Shown here: in pieces, positions 25,121 to 33,859 of the stretch
Layout: the number at the start of each line of letters is the position of its first letter
Numbering within the stretch: the first letter of the stretch is position 1
NCBI GenBank assembly: GCA_019510305.1
Contig: JAEKKN010000024.1
Location: 1-64,000, forward strand
Reading direction: 5' to 3'
Length of the DNA: 64,000 bases
Origin: Microbacterium sp.
GTDB lineage: Bacteria; Actinomycetota; Actinomycetes; Actinomycetales; Microbacteriaceae
The notes under the pieces: model-generated
Told to the model about the DNA's origin: nothing
Databases searched by the model: none
The model's input: the letters and a program-made list of their open reading frames with translations, nothing else
Program-made: the position numbers and the translations under genes

Positions 25121-26275
25121 ATGGCCGCAGACCCCACCCCCGACACCCGCATCGACATGCTCTACCTCAGTGAGCCCGAGGTCATCGCTGCGGGCATGAA
25201 GGACATGGAGCGGTGCATGGAGGTCATGGAGGAAGTGCTCGTGCTGGTCGCCAAGGGCGACTATCGGATGGCGGGGAGCTCGGCGAACTCGCACGGCGCC
25301 CAGATCGGCTTCCCCTCGTCGTCGCCTTTCCCGACGATGCCTCTGGATGCAGCCGACCGGCGCTTCATGGCGATGCCGGCCTACCTCGGCGGCCGCTTCG
25401 ACGTCGCCGGCGTCAAGTGGTACGGCTCGAACGTCGACAACCGCGACAAGGGTCTTCCGCGCTCGATCCACCTGATCGTGCTGAACGACAAGGAGACGGG
25501 GGCGCCCTTCGCCATCATGTCGGGCAATCTCGAGAGCGCCTATCGCACGGCGGCCGTGCCGGGAGCGGCGGCCAAGAAGCTGGCGCCCGTGAACGCGAAG
25601 TCCCTGGGCATCATCGGCCCAGGCGCCATGAACAAGAGCGCGCTGCACGCCATGACCACGGCGCGCCCGACGCTCGACACGATCCGCATCAACGGACGCC
25701 GTCGTTCCACTTCCGAGGCGTTCGCCGCCTATGTGAAGGCGCACTATCCGCAGTTCACGACGATCGAGATCGCGGAGACGGTCGAACAGGCCGTGCGCGA
25801 TTCCGACATCGTCTCCGAAGCGGTCACGGGTCTGGTCGGCTCGGAGAACTATCCGTACATCGACGGCGACTGGATCAAGCCGGGCGCGTTCCTCAGCCTG
25901 CCGGCCAATCTGCGCATGGACAAGGAGTACACCACCTCCGGCAAGGCCCGGCTCATCGCGGACGCCAAGAAGATCTACGAGGCATGGGCCGAGGAGTACC
26001 CCTCGCCCTCGCACGAGACCGCCTTCGGCATGATCGGCCTGTACTGGCAGGACCTCATCGACGCAGGCGAGCTCGACGAGTCGCGCGTGGTCAACATCGG
26101 CGACGTGTTCGACGGCACCGCGGTCGGCCGCGAGTTCGACGAGCAGCCCGTGCTGTTCAGCGTGGGAGGCATGGGCGTCGAGGATGTCGCCTGGGCCAAG
26201 ACCGTCTACGAGAACGCGGTCGCGAAGGGCATCGGCACCACGCTGAAGCTCTGGGACGCGCCTGACCTGGTCTGA
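25121..26275 (+). CDS. Ornithine cyclodeaminase/mu-crystallin-family protein
   Basis: It has 384 residues. A Rossmann domain is seen at 'SLGIIGPGAMNKSALHAM', and family-typical 'GAPFAIMSGNLESAYRTAA' lies before it. Related proteins are annotated as subunit B of a tyramine oxidase, found beside an FAD amine oxidase as here; I report that name only as a possibility. The reaction may be a reductive or deaminating step on an amino acid or imine. The DAO gene follows after 3 bp. Strong promoter and ribosome-binding site suggest it heads the operon. Confidence 0.8.
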   Translation: MAADPTPDTRIDMLYLSEPEVIAAGMKDMERCMEVMEEVLVLVAKGDYRMAGSSANSHGAQIGFPSSSPFPTMPLDAADRRFMAMPAYLGGRFDVAGVKWYGSNVDNRDKGLPRSIHLIVLNDKETGAPFAIMSGNLESAYRTAAVPGAAAKKLAPVNAKSLGIIGPGAMNKSALHAMTTARPTLDTIRINGRRRSTSEAFAAYVKAHYPQFTTIEIAETVEQAVRDSDIVSEAVTGLVGSENYPYIDGDWIKPGAFLSLPANLRMDKEYTTSGKARLIADAKKIYEAWAEEYPSPSHETAFGMIGLYWQDLIDAGELDESRVVNIGDVFDGTAVGREFDEQPVLFSVGGMGVEDVAWAKTVYENAVAKGIGTTLKLWDAPDLV

Positions 26276-26278
26276 CCC

Positions 26279-27469
26279 GTGCACGACATCGACAGGCGGG
26301 AGTCCGCCACCTACGCCGTCATCGGCGCCGGCCTCAGCGGCGCCTCGGTGGCATGGCGCCTCGCGGCATCCGGCGCCGACGTGATCGTCCTCGAGCGCGA
26401 CGTGCCGGCATCCGCCCTCGGCAGCTCGCACGGCTCGGCGCGCATCTTCCGCTACGGCTACCTCGACCCGTTCTACGCCGGGCTCGTCGTGCGGGCGAAG
26501 AGCTCGTGGGACGAGCTCGAAGCGGCGAGCGGCAGGCGGCTGATCACGCCGAGCGGGTCGCTGGATTTCGGCGCCGTGCGCGATCCGCGCGGGCTCGCCG
26601 AGGTCCTCGAGACGGTGGGAGTCGAGCACGAGCTGCTCTCGAGCGCGGATGCCGCGACCCGCTGGCCCGGGCTGCGCTTCGACACCGAGGTGCTCTGGCA
26701 CCCGGGCGCGGGCGTCATCGACGCCGAGGAGTCCGTGACCGCGATGCTCGATCTGGCCCGCGCGGCCGGCGCCCAGGTGCGCACCGAGTGGGAGGTCGCA
26801 TCCGTGCGGCACGGATTCACCGGCTACCTGGTCACGTCGACGACCGGCCGCACCGTGCACGCCGAGCAGGTGATCGTCGCCGCGGGCGGATGGCTGCCCG
26901 CGCTGCTGGGCGAGCTCGACCTGCCGCCGGGCTTCGCCGACGCGCTGCCCGAGTTCGAGGTGCGCCAGGAGAACGCGTTCCACTACAGGTATAGGGATCA
27001 GAGCGAGCGGGGCGAGCTCGCCCGAGGATCTCAGACCTCGTGGCCGACCTTCATCTACAAGGGCGAGGACATCCAGACCTACGGGCTGCCGGGAGGCCGA
27101 GACGCGGAGTTCGCCGGACAGAAGATCGCCGAGTACAACGGCGGCCGCGTCATCCGCTCCGCCCGCGATCAGGACGGCGCGGTCGATCCGGACAACCGCG
27201 GACGTGTGACCGGATTCGTCGAGGAGTTCGCGCCGGGGCTGGAGGCCGAGTCCTACGCGGAGACCACCTGCCTGTTCACGAACGTGCCGCGCGACGACAT
27301 GATCATCGATCGAGCCGCCGGGGTCACGATCCTCTCGCCGTGCTCAGGTCAGGGCGCCAAGTTCGCTCCCCTGCTCGGCGAACTCGTGCACGATCTCGTC
27401 GCCGGAACCGGACGATCGTCCGAGCGATTCCGCGCCGTCGGGCAGCGCTTCGCGGGAGCACTGCGATGA
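26279..27469 (+). CDS. FAD-dependent amine/sarcosine oxidase-like oxidoreductase (DAO family)
   Basis: A flavin oxidase of 396 residues from GTG 26279. The dinucleotide fold is 'YAVIGAGLSGASVAW' (12-26), ending with 'VIVLERD'. The C-terminal part resembles monomeric sarcosine oxidase: 'TTCLFTNVPRDDMIID' carries Cys331 at the position of the covalent-FAD cysteine, and 'CSGQGAKFAP' (355-364) corresponds to the 'SGHGFKF' active-site loop. It should oxidise a secondary or primary amine or N-methyl amino acid, yielding an imine and H2O2. It overlaps the amidohydrolase start as ATGA. Confidence 0.85.
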   Translation: MHDIDRRESATYAVIGAGLSGASVAWRLAASGADVIVLERDVPASALGSSHGSARIFRYGYLDPFYAGLVVRAKSSWDELEAASGRRLITPSGSLDFGAVRDPRGLAEVLETVGVEHELLSSADAATRWPGLRFDTEVLWHPGAGVIDAEESVTAMLDLARAAGAQVRTEWEVASVRHGFTGYLVTSTTGRTVHAEQVIVAAGGWLPALLGELDLPPGFADALPEFEVRQENAFHYRYRDQSERGELARGSQTSWPTFIYKGEDIQTYGLPGGRDAEFAGQKIAEYNGGRVIRSARDQDGAVDPDNRGRVTGFVEEFAPGLEAESYAETTCLFTNVPRDDMIIDRAAGVTILSPCSGQGAKFAPLLGELVHDLVAGTGRSSERFRAVGQRFAGALR

Positions 27470-28683
27470 GCGGCGACGCAAGCGCCCTCCTCGCCCAGAT
27501 CGCGCACATCGGCGTCGATCCGGAGCGCGGCGGATACACCCGACCCGTGTTCTCGGCTCCCGAGCTCGAACTGAGAGCCTGGTTCATCGCGCAGGCCGAT
27601 CATCGCGGACTCGACGTCGAGATCGACGGCAACGGCGTGATCTGGGCGTGGTGGGATGCTCCCGACGCGCGTCGCGTCGACGCGATCGCCACGGGCTCGC
27701 ATCTCGACTCCGTCCCGGGCGGAGGCAACCTCGACGGACCGCTCGGCATCGCCAGTGCGCTCGCCGCCGTCGACGTCCTTCGAGAGCGCGGCATCCGGCC
27801 CGTGCGACCTCTCGTCGTCGCGGCGTTCCCCGAGGAAGAAGGGTCGCGCTTCGGCATCGCCTGCCTCGGCACACGGCTGCTCGCCGGGCTCGTCGACCCG
27901 CAACGCGTGCGAGAGCTGCGCGACGACAAGGGGGTCACCTTCGCCGAGGCGGCGAGGGGCGCCGGTCTCGACCCCGCACTGATCGGCCCCGATGCCGCCC
28001 GCCTCGCAGCGATCTCCGCTTTCGTCGAGCTGCACGTCGAGCAGGGCCGAGGTCTCGAGGACCTGGGGCAGTCCGTCGCACTCGCGGGAGCGATCATCGC
28101 CCATGGCCGCTGGCACGTGCGCATCGACGGCCGTGGAGATCACGCCGGCGCCACCCGGATGGCCGATCGACAGGACCCGGTCGTGGTCGCCGCCGAGACG
28201 GTGCGCGCGCTCCGTGCGCACGCTCTCGTGGTCGACGACGCCCGCGGGACGATCGGCCGCATCAAGGTCACCCCCGGCGGCACCAACGTGATCGCGGCAT
28301 CCGTCGACCTGTGGATGGACGTCCGCCATCGCGACGAGCCGGCGGTCAGGCGCATCGTCGAGGAGGTGACCGCCGCGACCGAGCGGTCGGCCGCCGCAGA
28401 GGGCTGCACGGTCAAGGTGACCGAGCAGTCGTTCTCCCCCACCGTCGCGTTCGACGACGGACTCCGCGAGCGGATGCACGCGGTGCTCCCCGACGCCCCC
28501 GTGCTCGACACGGGCGCCGGGCACGACGCGGGCGTGCTCGCCGGAGTCATCCCCACCGGCATGCTCTTCGTCCGCAACCCGACCGGCGCTTCGCACACAC
28601 CCGCCGAGGCCGCCAGGCCCGAGGACGTCGCGGCGGGCGTGATCGCGCTGGCCGACGTGCTCGAATCCCTGATCATCCGCTGA
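27466..28683 (+). CDS. M20-family hydantoinase/N-carbamoylase-type amidohydrolase
   Basis: Zinc (or Mn) amidohydrolase of 405 residues resembling N-carbamoyl-L-amino-acid hydrolase, allantoate amidohydrolase and beta-ureidopropionase. Metal-site motifs are 'GSHLDSVPGGGNLDGPLG', 'PEEEGSRFG' and 'ELHVEQGRGLE'; the dimerisation domain begins near 'GRGDHAGATRM'. The product would include NH3, which fits the ammonium transporter and PII protein downstream. Start at ATG 27466 overlaps the oxidase stop. A dispersed repeat begins directly after its stop (28684). Confidence 0.88.
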   Translation: MSGDASALLAQIAHIGVDPERGGYTRPVFSAPELELRAWFIAQADHRGLDVEIDGNGVIWAWWDAPDARRVDAIATGSHLDSVPGGGNLDGPLGIASALAAVDVLRERGIRPVRPLVVAAFPEEEGSRFGIACLGTRLLAGLVDPQRVRELRDDKGVTFAEAARGAGLDPALIGPDAARLAAISAFVELHVEQGRGLEDLGQSVALAGAIIAHGRWHVRIDGRGDHAGATRMADRQDPVVVAAETVRALRAHALVVDDARGTIGRIKVTPGGTNVIAASVDLWMDVRHRDEPAVRRIVEEVTAATERSAAAEGCTVKVTEQSFSPTVAFDDGLRERMHAVLPDAPVLDTGAGHDAGVLAGVIPTGMLFVRNPTGASHTPAEAARPEDVAAGVIALADVLESLIIR

Positions 28684-28706
28684 CCCTTCGACAGGCTCAG
28701 GGGCCC
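28684..28706 (+). repeat. Dispersed 'CCCTTCGACAGGCTCAGG' repeat, copy 1
   Basis: The sequence CCCTTCGACAGGCTCAGG followed by GGCCC begins one base after the amidohydrolase stop and lies in the 49-bp gap before amtB. Further copies are at 49271-49289, 49290-49312, 49853-49874 and, inverted, 61346-61368. Confidence 0.85.
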
Positions 28707-28732
28707 ACCCTCACAATCGAAAGGAGAACGAC

Positions 28733-30004
28733 ATGGACATCACCTCGCAGGTCAACACCGGCTGGATGCTCACCGCAACCGTCGCCGTCACCCTCATGCT
28801 GCCCGGTCTCGCGCTGTACTACGGCGGCCTGTCGCGCACCAAGAACATCCTGAACACCATGATGATCGTGCTCGGCGGCTTCGCCGTCACCGCGGTCCTC
28901 TGGGTCCTGTACGGCTACGGCCTCACGCTCGGCGACTCGGTCGGCGGCGTGGGACTCATCGGAGACCCGACCGGGCTGTTCGGCATCCAGTCGCTGCTGG
29001 GCGCCGAGACGCCAGAGGGAGCCGTGCCCGGCATACTCATCGCGGTCTTCCAGCTGATCTTCGCGGGCCTCACCGTCGGCATCATCGGCGGGGCGGTCGA
29101 AGGCCGGATGAAGTTCTCCAGCTGGCTGGTCTTCGCCGGCCTCTGGGCGACGCTCGTGTACTTCCCCGTCGCGCACTGGGTTTTCGCCTTCGACTCCGCC
29201 GACGGCTCGGTCACGGGCGGCTGGATCGCGAACAGCCTGCACGCGATCGACTTCGCCGGCGGCACCGCCGTGCACATGAACGCGGGTGTCGCAGCCCTCG
29301 TGCTCGCGATCTTCCTCGGCAAGCGCCGGCACTTCCCGAACGTCGGACGACCGGGCAACCTGCCGATCGCCATCGTCGGCGGCGGGCTCCTCCTCGTCGG
29401 GTGGTACGGCTTCAACGGCGGCTCGTCGGGTGGCATCAACGAGAGTGCGGGCGTCGCGGTCACCAACACCCTCGTCGCCGCCTGCGCCGGTCTTCTCGGC
29501 TGGCTCGTCGTCGAGCGGATCGTGCGGAAGGCGGCGACCTCGCTCGGTGCGATCTCCGGCGTGCTCGGCGGCCTCGTCGGAATCACCCCGGCCGCGAACT
29601 CCGTGTCTCCGATCGGTGCGATCGTCATCGGCCTGCTCTCGGGAGTCGTCGCGTTCGCGACGCTCGGCCTGAAGGAGCGCTTCGGCTACGACGATGCACT
29701 CGACGCCGTCGCGATCCACATGTTCCCCGGCATCTTCGGCACCCTCGCGATCGGCTTCCTCGCCGACCCGGCTTCTCCGGCAGGGGCGCAGGGCATCTTC
29801 TTCGGCGGAGATGCGAGCCTGCTCGGCACGCAGGCGATCGCGATCGTCGCGGTGTTCGCCTACACCGCAGTCGTCACCGCGCTGATCTCGTGGGTGCTCT
29901 CGAAGACGATCGGTCTGCGGGTCGGCGACGGCATCGAGATCATGGGACTCGACACCACGCTGCACGCCGAGACCGCCTACGACCTGGACGACGTGCGCTC
30001 CTGA
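28733..30004 (+). CDS. amtB: AmtB/Rh-family ammonium transporter
   Basis: Trimeric ammonium channel of 423 residues with about 11 transmembrane helices. Family signatures are visible at 'MLPGLALYYGGLSRTKN' near the N-terminus and 'AIDFAGGTAVHMNAG' with the pore-region His, as well as 'DDALDAVAIHMFPG' further on. The ATG follows AAAGGAGA. The glnK gene 28 bp downstream encodes the PII partner that normally gates AmtB. Placement after amine- and amide-degrading genes suggests ammonium recapture. Confidence 0.96.
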   Translation: MDITSQVNTGWMLTATVAVTLMLPGLALYYGGLSRTKNILNTMMIVLGGFAVTAVLWVLYGYGLTLGDSVGGVGLIGDPTGLFGIQSLLGAETPEGAVPGILIAVFQLIFAGLTVGIIGGAVEGRMKFSSWLVFAGLWATLVYFPVAHWVFAFDSADGSVTGGWIANSLHAIDFAGGTAVHMNAGVAALVLAIFLGKRRHFPNVGRPGNLPIAIVGGGLLLVGWYGFNGGSSGGINESAGVAVTNTLVAACAGLLGWLVVERIVRKAATSLGAISGVLGGLVGITPAANSVSPIGAIVIGLLSGVVAFATLGLKERFGYDDALDAVAIHMFPGIFGTLAIGFLADPASPAGAQGIFFGGDASLLGTQAIAIVAVFAYTAVVTALISWVLSKTIGLRVGDGIEIMGLDTTLHAETAYDLDDVRS

Positions 30005-30032
30005 GCGCCGGTCCCCGAGAAAGGACATCATC

Positions 30033-30374
30033 ATGAAGCTCATCACCGCAGTCGTCCAGCCCGGCGCTCTCGAGCCGATCAAGACCGCCCTCGCCGAGAT
30101 CGGCGTCACCGGCATGACGATCCTCGACGCGAAGGGGCACGGAAGCCAGGTCGGAAAGGTCGAGGTGTACCGCTCGCAGCGGGTGAAGGTCGACTTCCTC
30201 CCCAAGATCCAGATCGAGACGATCGTGACCGACGAGGAGCTCGAGTCGGCGCTCGAGGCGATCCAGGAGGCAGCGCGCACGGGCGCGATCGGCGACGGCA
30301 AGATCTGGGTCACAGACGTTCTGCAGGTCATCCGGGTTCGCACGGGAGAGACCGGCCCGACCGCGATCCGCTGA
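30033..30374 (+). CDS. glnK: PII nitrogen-regulatory protein (GlnK type), Tyr51 replaced by Val
   Basis: Nitrogen-status sensor of 113 residues that binds ATP/ADP and 2-oxoglutarate and blocks AmtB. Core features are conserved ('VDFLPKIQIE', 'GAIGDGKIWV'). In the T-loop, 'GHGSQVGKVEVYRSQRVKVD', Tyr46 is kept but residue 51 is Val. Tyr51 is the residue uridylylated in proteobacteria and adenylylated in actinobacteria, so this protein should not be modified there. The T-loop is also altered at the GRQKGHTE region. It is coupled to amtB and followed 7 bp later by hutD. Confidence 0.93.
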   Translation: MKLITAVVQPGALEPIKTALAEIGVTGMTILDAKGHGSQVGKVEVYRSQRVKVDFLPKIQIETIVTDEELESALEAIQEAARTGAIGDGKIWVTDVLQVIRVRTGETGPTAIR

Positions 30375-30381
30375 GCACGTC

Positions 30382-30942
30382 ATGTCGCACGGCACCCGCG
30401 TGAAGTCCCTCATCGTCCGCCCGACGGACGTCGCCCCGCAGACATGGGCGAACGGTCTCGGGGTCACGCGGGTGCTCGCCGCGCGACCGGGATGGCGCAT
30501 CAGTCTCGCGGAGATCGAGGGGCGGATGCCGTTCTCGCCGTTCCTCGGAGCCGATCGCCTGTTGATCCCCCTCAGCCCTGCGGGCGTCGCGCTCGAGATC
30601 AACGGCCGCGTGAGCCGCGTGCCGCAGCACTCGGCGATCACGTTCCGCGGAGAGGATCAGGTGTTCGCAGACACCGGCTCGGGCCGGGTGACCGTGGTGA
30701 ACCTGATGGCTCGACGGTCGAGCGGACGCATGCAATGGGCGATTCGCCGAGTCTCGGGTGCGATCGCCGAGACCGCCGACGCGATCGTCGTGCTCGCTGG
30801 AAGGGTGGAGGTGCGCGGCGAGGTGGCGCCGCCGGGTGCCGTGATCCGACCGGACGCGCGGTCGATCGCGGTGTCCTCCCCCGACGCCTCGATCGCGATC
30901 ATGCGGGTGCGTGAGCGCCGGCGGGATCGACCGCGGCTCTGA
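30382..30942 (+). CDS. HutD-family protein
   Basis: A cupin-like HutD/Ves protein of 186 residues. The typical opening 'WANGLGVTRVLA' (WxNGxGxTRE-type) is present, as are 'WRISLAEI' and 'DQVFADTG'. HutD is associated with histidine utilisation and thought to limit flux through it; direct biochemical activity is not established. Here it ends a nitrogen operon rather than a hut operon. It is convergent with the next gene (25-bp gap). Confidence 0.8.
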   Translation: MSHGTRVKSLIVRPTDVAPQTWANGLGVTRVLAARPGWRISLAEIEGRMPFSPFLGADRLLIPLSPAGVALEINGRVSRVPQHSAITFRGEDQVFADTGSGRVTVVNLMARRSSGRMQWAIRRVSGAIAETADAIVVLAGRVEVRGEVAPPGAVIRPDARSIAVSSPDASIAIMRVRERRRDRPRL

Positions 30943-30967
30943 CGCTGGAGAGGCGCGAGATCGTGCG

Positions 30968-31981
30968 TTACTGCTCCCCTGAGCTCTTCTTGAACTGGCG
31001 CTCCCAGTCGCGCAGTTCGCTGCGGCCGATCAGGGAGTCCAGCGAGACCTGGAAGAGCAGTCCCTTGCGTGCGTTCACCTGCTTGATGTTGTCGACGATC
31101 TGCGTGGTGACGGCGCTCAGCGCTTCGCGGACCTCGCCGATGCGCTCGTCGGGCGTGTCCCACAGATCCGGGCGCGTGAGCAGATCGAGCAGGTAATCGC
31201 GGTCGAGGGCGGCGACCAGACGGGCGAGCTTGTCGGAGTACTCGGCCTCAGCGATGACGCTCTGGTCTTCACCCGCCTTCGCATCCAGGCGGATGAACAG
31301 CTGCTCGACGTGCGAGGCGAGCGCCTCGATGTTCGTCGCCGTCTCGGCGGCGATCGCGTTGCCCGGCACGGCGGCGTAGAAGGGGGCCAGCTCCCGCAGT
31401 CGGTCGACCCGCAGACGGATGCCGGGCGGCACCGGGTCAGCACTCTCGAGGGAGGGCGCTGACGTGCGTCGTCGGCGAGCGACCAGACCGACGGCGACGC
31501 CTACGGCCGCCACCAGCACGACGCCGCCGATGATCACTGGCATGAGGAGGTCGGCACCGCCGGAGCCGCTGCCCGGGTTCCCGCCGGCCGCGGGGAGCTC
31601 CGCTGACACTTCCTGCACTGTCTCGACCAGACCCGCCGGCATCCCCGCGCCCTCGTTCTGGTTCGCGATCGTCAGCACGGCGTCGCGACCGAGCGCGGCG
31701 GAGTCGCCCATCAGATCGTCGCCGATCGCCAGGATCACCGTCTGCTGATCGGCACCCTTCGTGAGCTTGTCGAGGAGATAGAAGGTGTACTGGTCGGCTT
31801 TCGCCGCCTCGTCCGGGAGGACGACGACAGCGATCGAACCGTCGGCGGGAACCGTCTGCGACAACGAGGCCTGAAGGTCCGCATAGCCGGGGATGTCCGT
31901 GGAGACGTACACGTTCGTCGAGGCCAGCGCCTCGATCGCGGGACCCGTCCAGGAATCGCCAGTCACGGAGAAGTGATGCAT
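30968..31981 (-). CDS. Membrane protein with DUF6676-like N-terminus and cytoplasmic helical domain
   Basis: It has 337 residues. An N-terminal alpha/beta domain (about 1-130, resembling the mycobacterial Rv1476-type domain) is predicted outside. One transmembrane helix, 'LLMPVIIGGVVLVAAVGVAVGL', follows, then a basic anchor 'ARRRR' and a C-terminal ~150-residue helical cytoplasmic domain ending with 'QVSLDSLIGRSELRDWE'. It starts 7 bp downstream of the vWA lipoprotein on the same strand, so the two are almost certainly an operon and may interact. The function is unknown. Confidence 0.7.
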   Translation of the reverse strand: MHHFSVTGDSWTGPAIEALASTNVYVSTDIPGYADLQASLSQTVPADGSIAVVVLPDEAAKADQYTFYLLDKLTKGADQQTVILAIGDDLMGDSAALGRDAVLTIANQNEGAGMPAGLVETVQEVSAELPAAGGNPGSGSGGADLLMPVIIGGVVLVAAVGVAVGLVARRRRTSAPSLESADPVPPGIRLRVDRLRELAPFYAAVPGNAIAAETATNIEALASHVEQLFIRLDAKAGEDQSVIAEAEYSDKLARLVAALDRDYLLDLLTRPDLWDTPDERIGEVREALSAVTTQIVDNIKQVNARKGLLFQVSLDSLIGRSELRDWERQFKKSSGEQ

Positions 31982-31988
31982 GCGCGCC

Positions 31989-33815
31989 TCAGAAGTTGTT
32001 GATCACGGAGGCGAAGACGAGATCGATGCGCTCGGCGTTCGACGCGTCGAACAGCTGCCCGCCCGTGGCATCCGCGATCCGCTGCAGAGCAGAGGTGTCG
32101 GCTCCCTCTCCATACGCGATCGGGAATATACGCACAGGGGCGTCGCTTCCGCCCTCTTTGGTGCTCTTGCCGATCTTCGCGATCAGCGAGTCGAGCGAGG
32201 TGGCGGAGTCGGTGTCCTCGCCGTCGGAGAGCACGACGATCGCGTTGATGCGGCCGGGCTCGGCGCGTTCGCTCATGGCCTCGTAGGCGGTGAGGATCGC
32301 ATCGTAGAGCGGCGTGCCGTTGCGTTGCGCGTAGTGCAGATCCTCGAGTGAGGAGTCGAGCTTCTCGCCGTCCGACCCGAGAGCGGTGACGTCGCGCAGA
32401 ATCTGTATGCCTTCACCGGCATCCGATGAGATCCCCGTGGTGAACGCCCAGACGCCCACCTCGTCGGTGGAGCGGAAGTGATCGAGTGTGGTCTGCGCTC
32501 CCTGGATCGCTCCGTCGAGGCGAGACCGCCCGTCGCCGATCGGGTCGTCCATCGAGCCGGAGATGTCGATGAGCTCGAGCACGGAGGAGGGCTTGCGCAC
32601 CTGCGTCCACTGATCGATCGCTGTCGAGATGACGTCGACGTCGGGTTTGGGCAGCGTCACCGCCGGCTGCGCGGGATCGACGCCGAAGTTCGCCGTGAAC
32701 AGCTTGCCGAGCGGCACCGACTCGTCGAGAGGACGGAAGCCGTACTCGGGCAGGATCTTCTGGGCGTCGGTCGTCTGCAGGAAGGCGGCGAAGGCTTCTC
32801 CGGCAGTGCGCTGCTCGGCGGTGACCCACTGGGCGCCGAGCACCGTGACGGGGTTGTCCGACCACATCGAGCCGCCCGCGGGGTACACCGCCACCAGCTT
32901 GGTCTTGGGCGGGGTCAGGGTCTCACCCGGCTGCACCGTGTGCGAATCGGGGTTGCCCTGGTTGTAGTTGAGGAGCGAGGTCTCCTCGAGAGCCACCGCC
33001 GAGACGTAGGCAGAGCCGTTCGAGCCGTTCTGCGTCTCGTCGTAGAGCGTCGACAGGACGTTGCCAGTGGTGTCGCCGTAGTGGATCACGCACTCCTCGA
33101 ACACGCGGGAGAAGTCGGCTGCGGCGTCGACGTCGGCCGAGGTGAGATCCGCCGATTTGCCGGATGCTTCGTACGACTGCATCAGGATCGTCGAGAGTCC
33201 GGTCGTCGAAGTGTTCGGGTTCGTCTTCGAGATCTTGAACGCGCCCCAGATGTCCTTCCCGACACTCCCCCAGCCCTCCGGGTCCTGGCACAGCTGCGAC
33301 AGGTCGGTGATGCTGATCGGCTTGTCGGGCCAGCCGAGAGCCTTCGCCATCGGCTCGGGCATGCCGAACACGACCGGGGTGCGGGTGAACGACGCAGGTT
33401 CCCCGACGAGATTCGCCGACGCGGCGGCGGCGACGCGGTCGGTCCACACCGTGGAGGCCGGTGACCACAGCGTCGGCCACAGGTCGTGATCGTCGCTGGG
33501 CCAGTCGTCGCCCGCGGTGAGATAGCGTGCGGCGTTGCCGGACGAGACGTTGATCGGTCGCACGGTCGCGCAGGTCTTCAGGCCGTCGTGCTCGGGCGAG
33601 TCCTTGAAGGCCTCGGCGAGCTTGTCTAGCATGTTCACCTTCTCCGACGACGTCGCGATGGTGATGTGCGTGCAGCCGTCCGAGGGGAAACCCTGTCCTT
33701 CGGCGTCGGTGCCCGTGTCGTCGCCCGGCGTGCAGGCCGACAGGACCAGAGCGATGAGGGCCGTGGCCGCGATGGCGGCCGGCGTTCTGCGGAGGATCCT
33801 GCGTCGCGGGCTCAT
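31989..33815 (-). CDS. Lipoprotein fusing a solute-binding-protein-like domain to a von Willebrand factor A domain
   Basis: It has 608 residues from ATG 33815. Lipobox LSAC gives Cys28. Residues about 40-370 resemble an extracellular solute-binding protein ('ITIATSSEKVNMLDKLAEAF'). Residues about 400-600 are a vWA domain with the MIDAS motif 'DISGSMDD' and 'VVLSDGEDTDSATS'. The fusion suggests a surface protein that couples ligand capture to metal-dependent protein adhesion. It is paired with the membrane protein that follows. The ligand is unknown, and no ABC permease is nearby. Confidence 0.8.
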   Translation of the reverse strand: MSPRRRILRRTPAAIAATALIALVLSACTPGDDTGTDAEGQGFPSDGCTHITIATSSEKVNMLDKLAEAFKDSPEHDGLKTCATVRPINVSSGNAARYLTAGDDWPSDDHDLWPTLWSPASTVWTDRVAAAASANLVGEPASFTRTPVVFGMPEPMAKALGWPDKPISITDLSQLCQDPEGWGSVGKDIWGAFKISKTNPNTSTTGLSTILMQSYEASGKSADLTSADVDAAADFSRVFEECVIHYGDTTGNVLSTLYDETQNGSNGSAYVSAVALEETSLLNYNQGNPDSHTVQPGETLTPPKTKLVAVYPAGGSMWSDNPVTVLGAQWVTAEQRTAGEAFAAFLQTTDAQKILPEYGFRPLDESVPLGKLFTANFGVDPAQPAVTLPKPDVDVISTAIDQWTQVRKPSSVLELIDISGSMDDPIGDGRSRLDGAIQGAQTTLDHFRSTDEVGVWAFTTGISSDAGEGIQILRDVTALGSDGEKLDSSLEDLHYAQRNGTPLYDAILTAYEAMSERAEPGRINAIVVLSDGEDTDSATSLDSLIAKIGKSTKEGGSDAPVRIFPIAYGEGADTSALQRIADATGGQLFDASNAERIDLVFASVINNF

Positions 33816-33859
33816 GGGCCTAGGGTATCCAGATAATCGTCTCCCGATCACTGATCCCG

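Noticed and set aside
23198..26983. Open frame of 1261 codons on the minus strand
   Set aside because: Runs antisense through DyP, small ORFs, the cyclodeaminase-like and oxidase genes and shares its frame with non-protein-like sequence; no domain seen.
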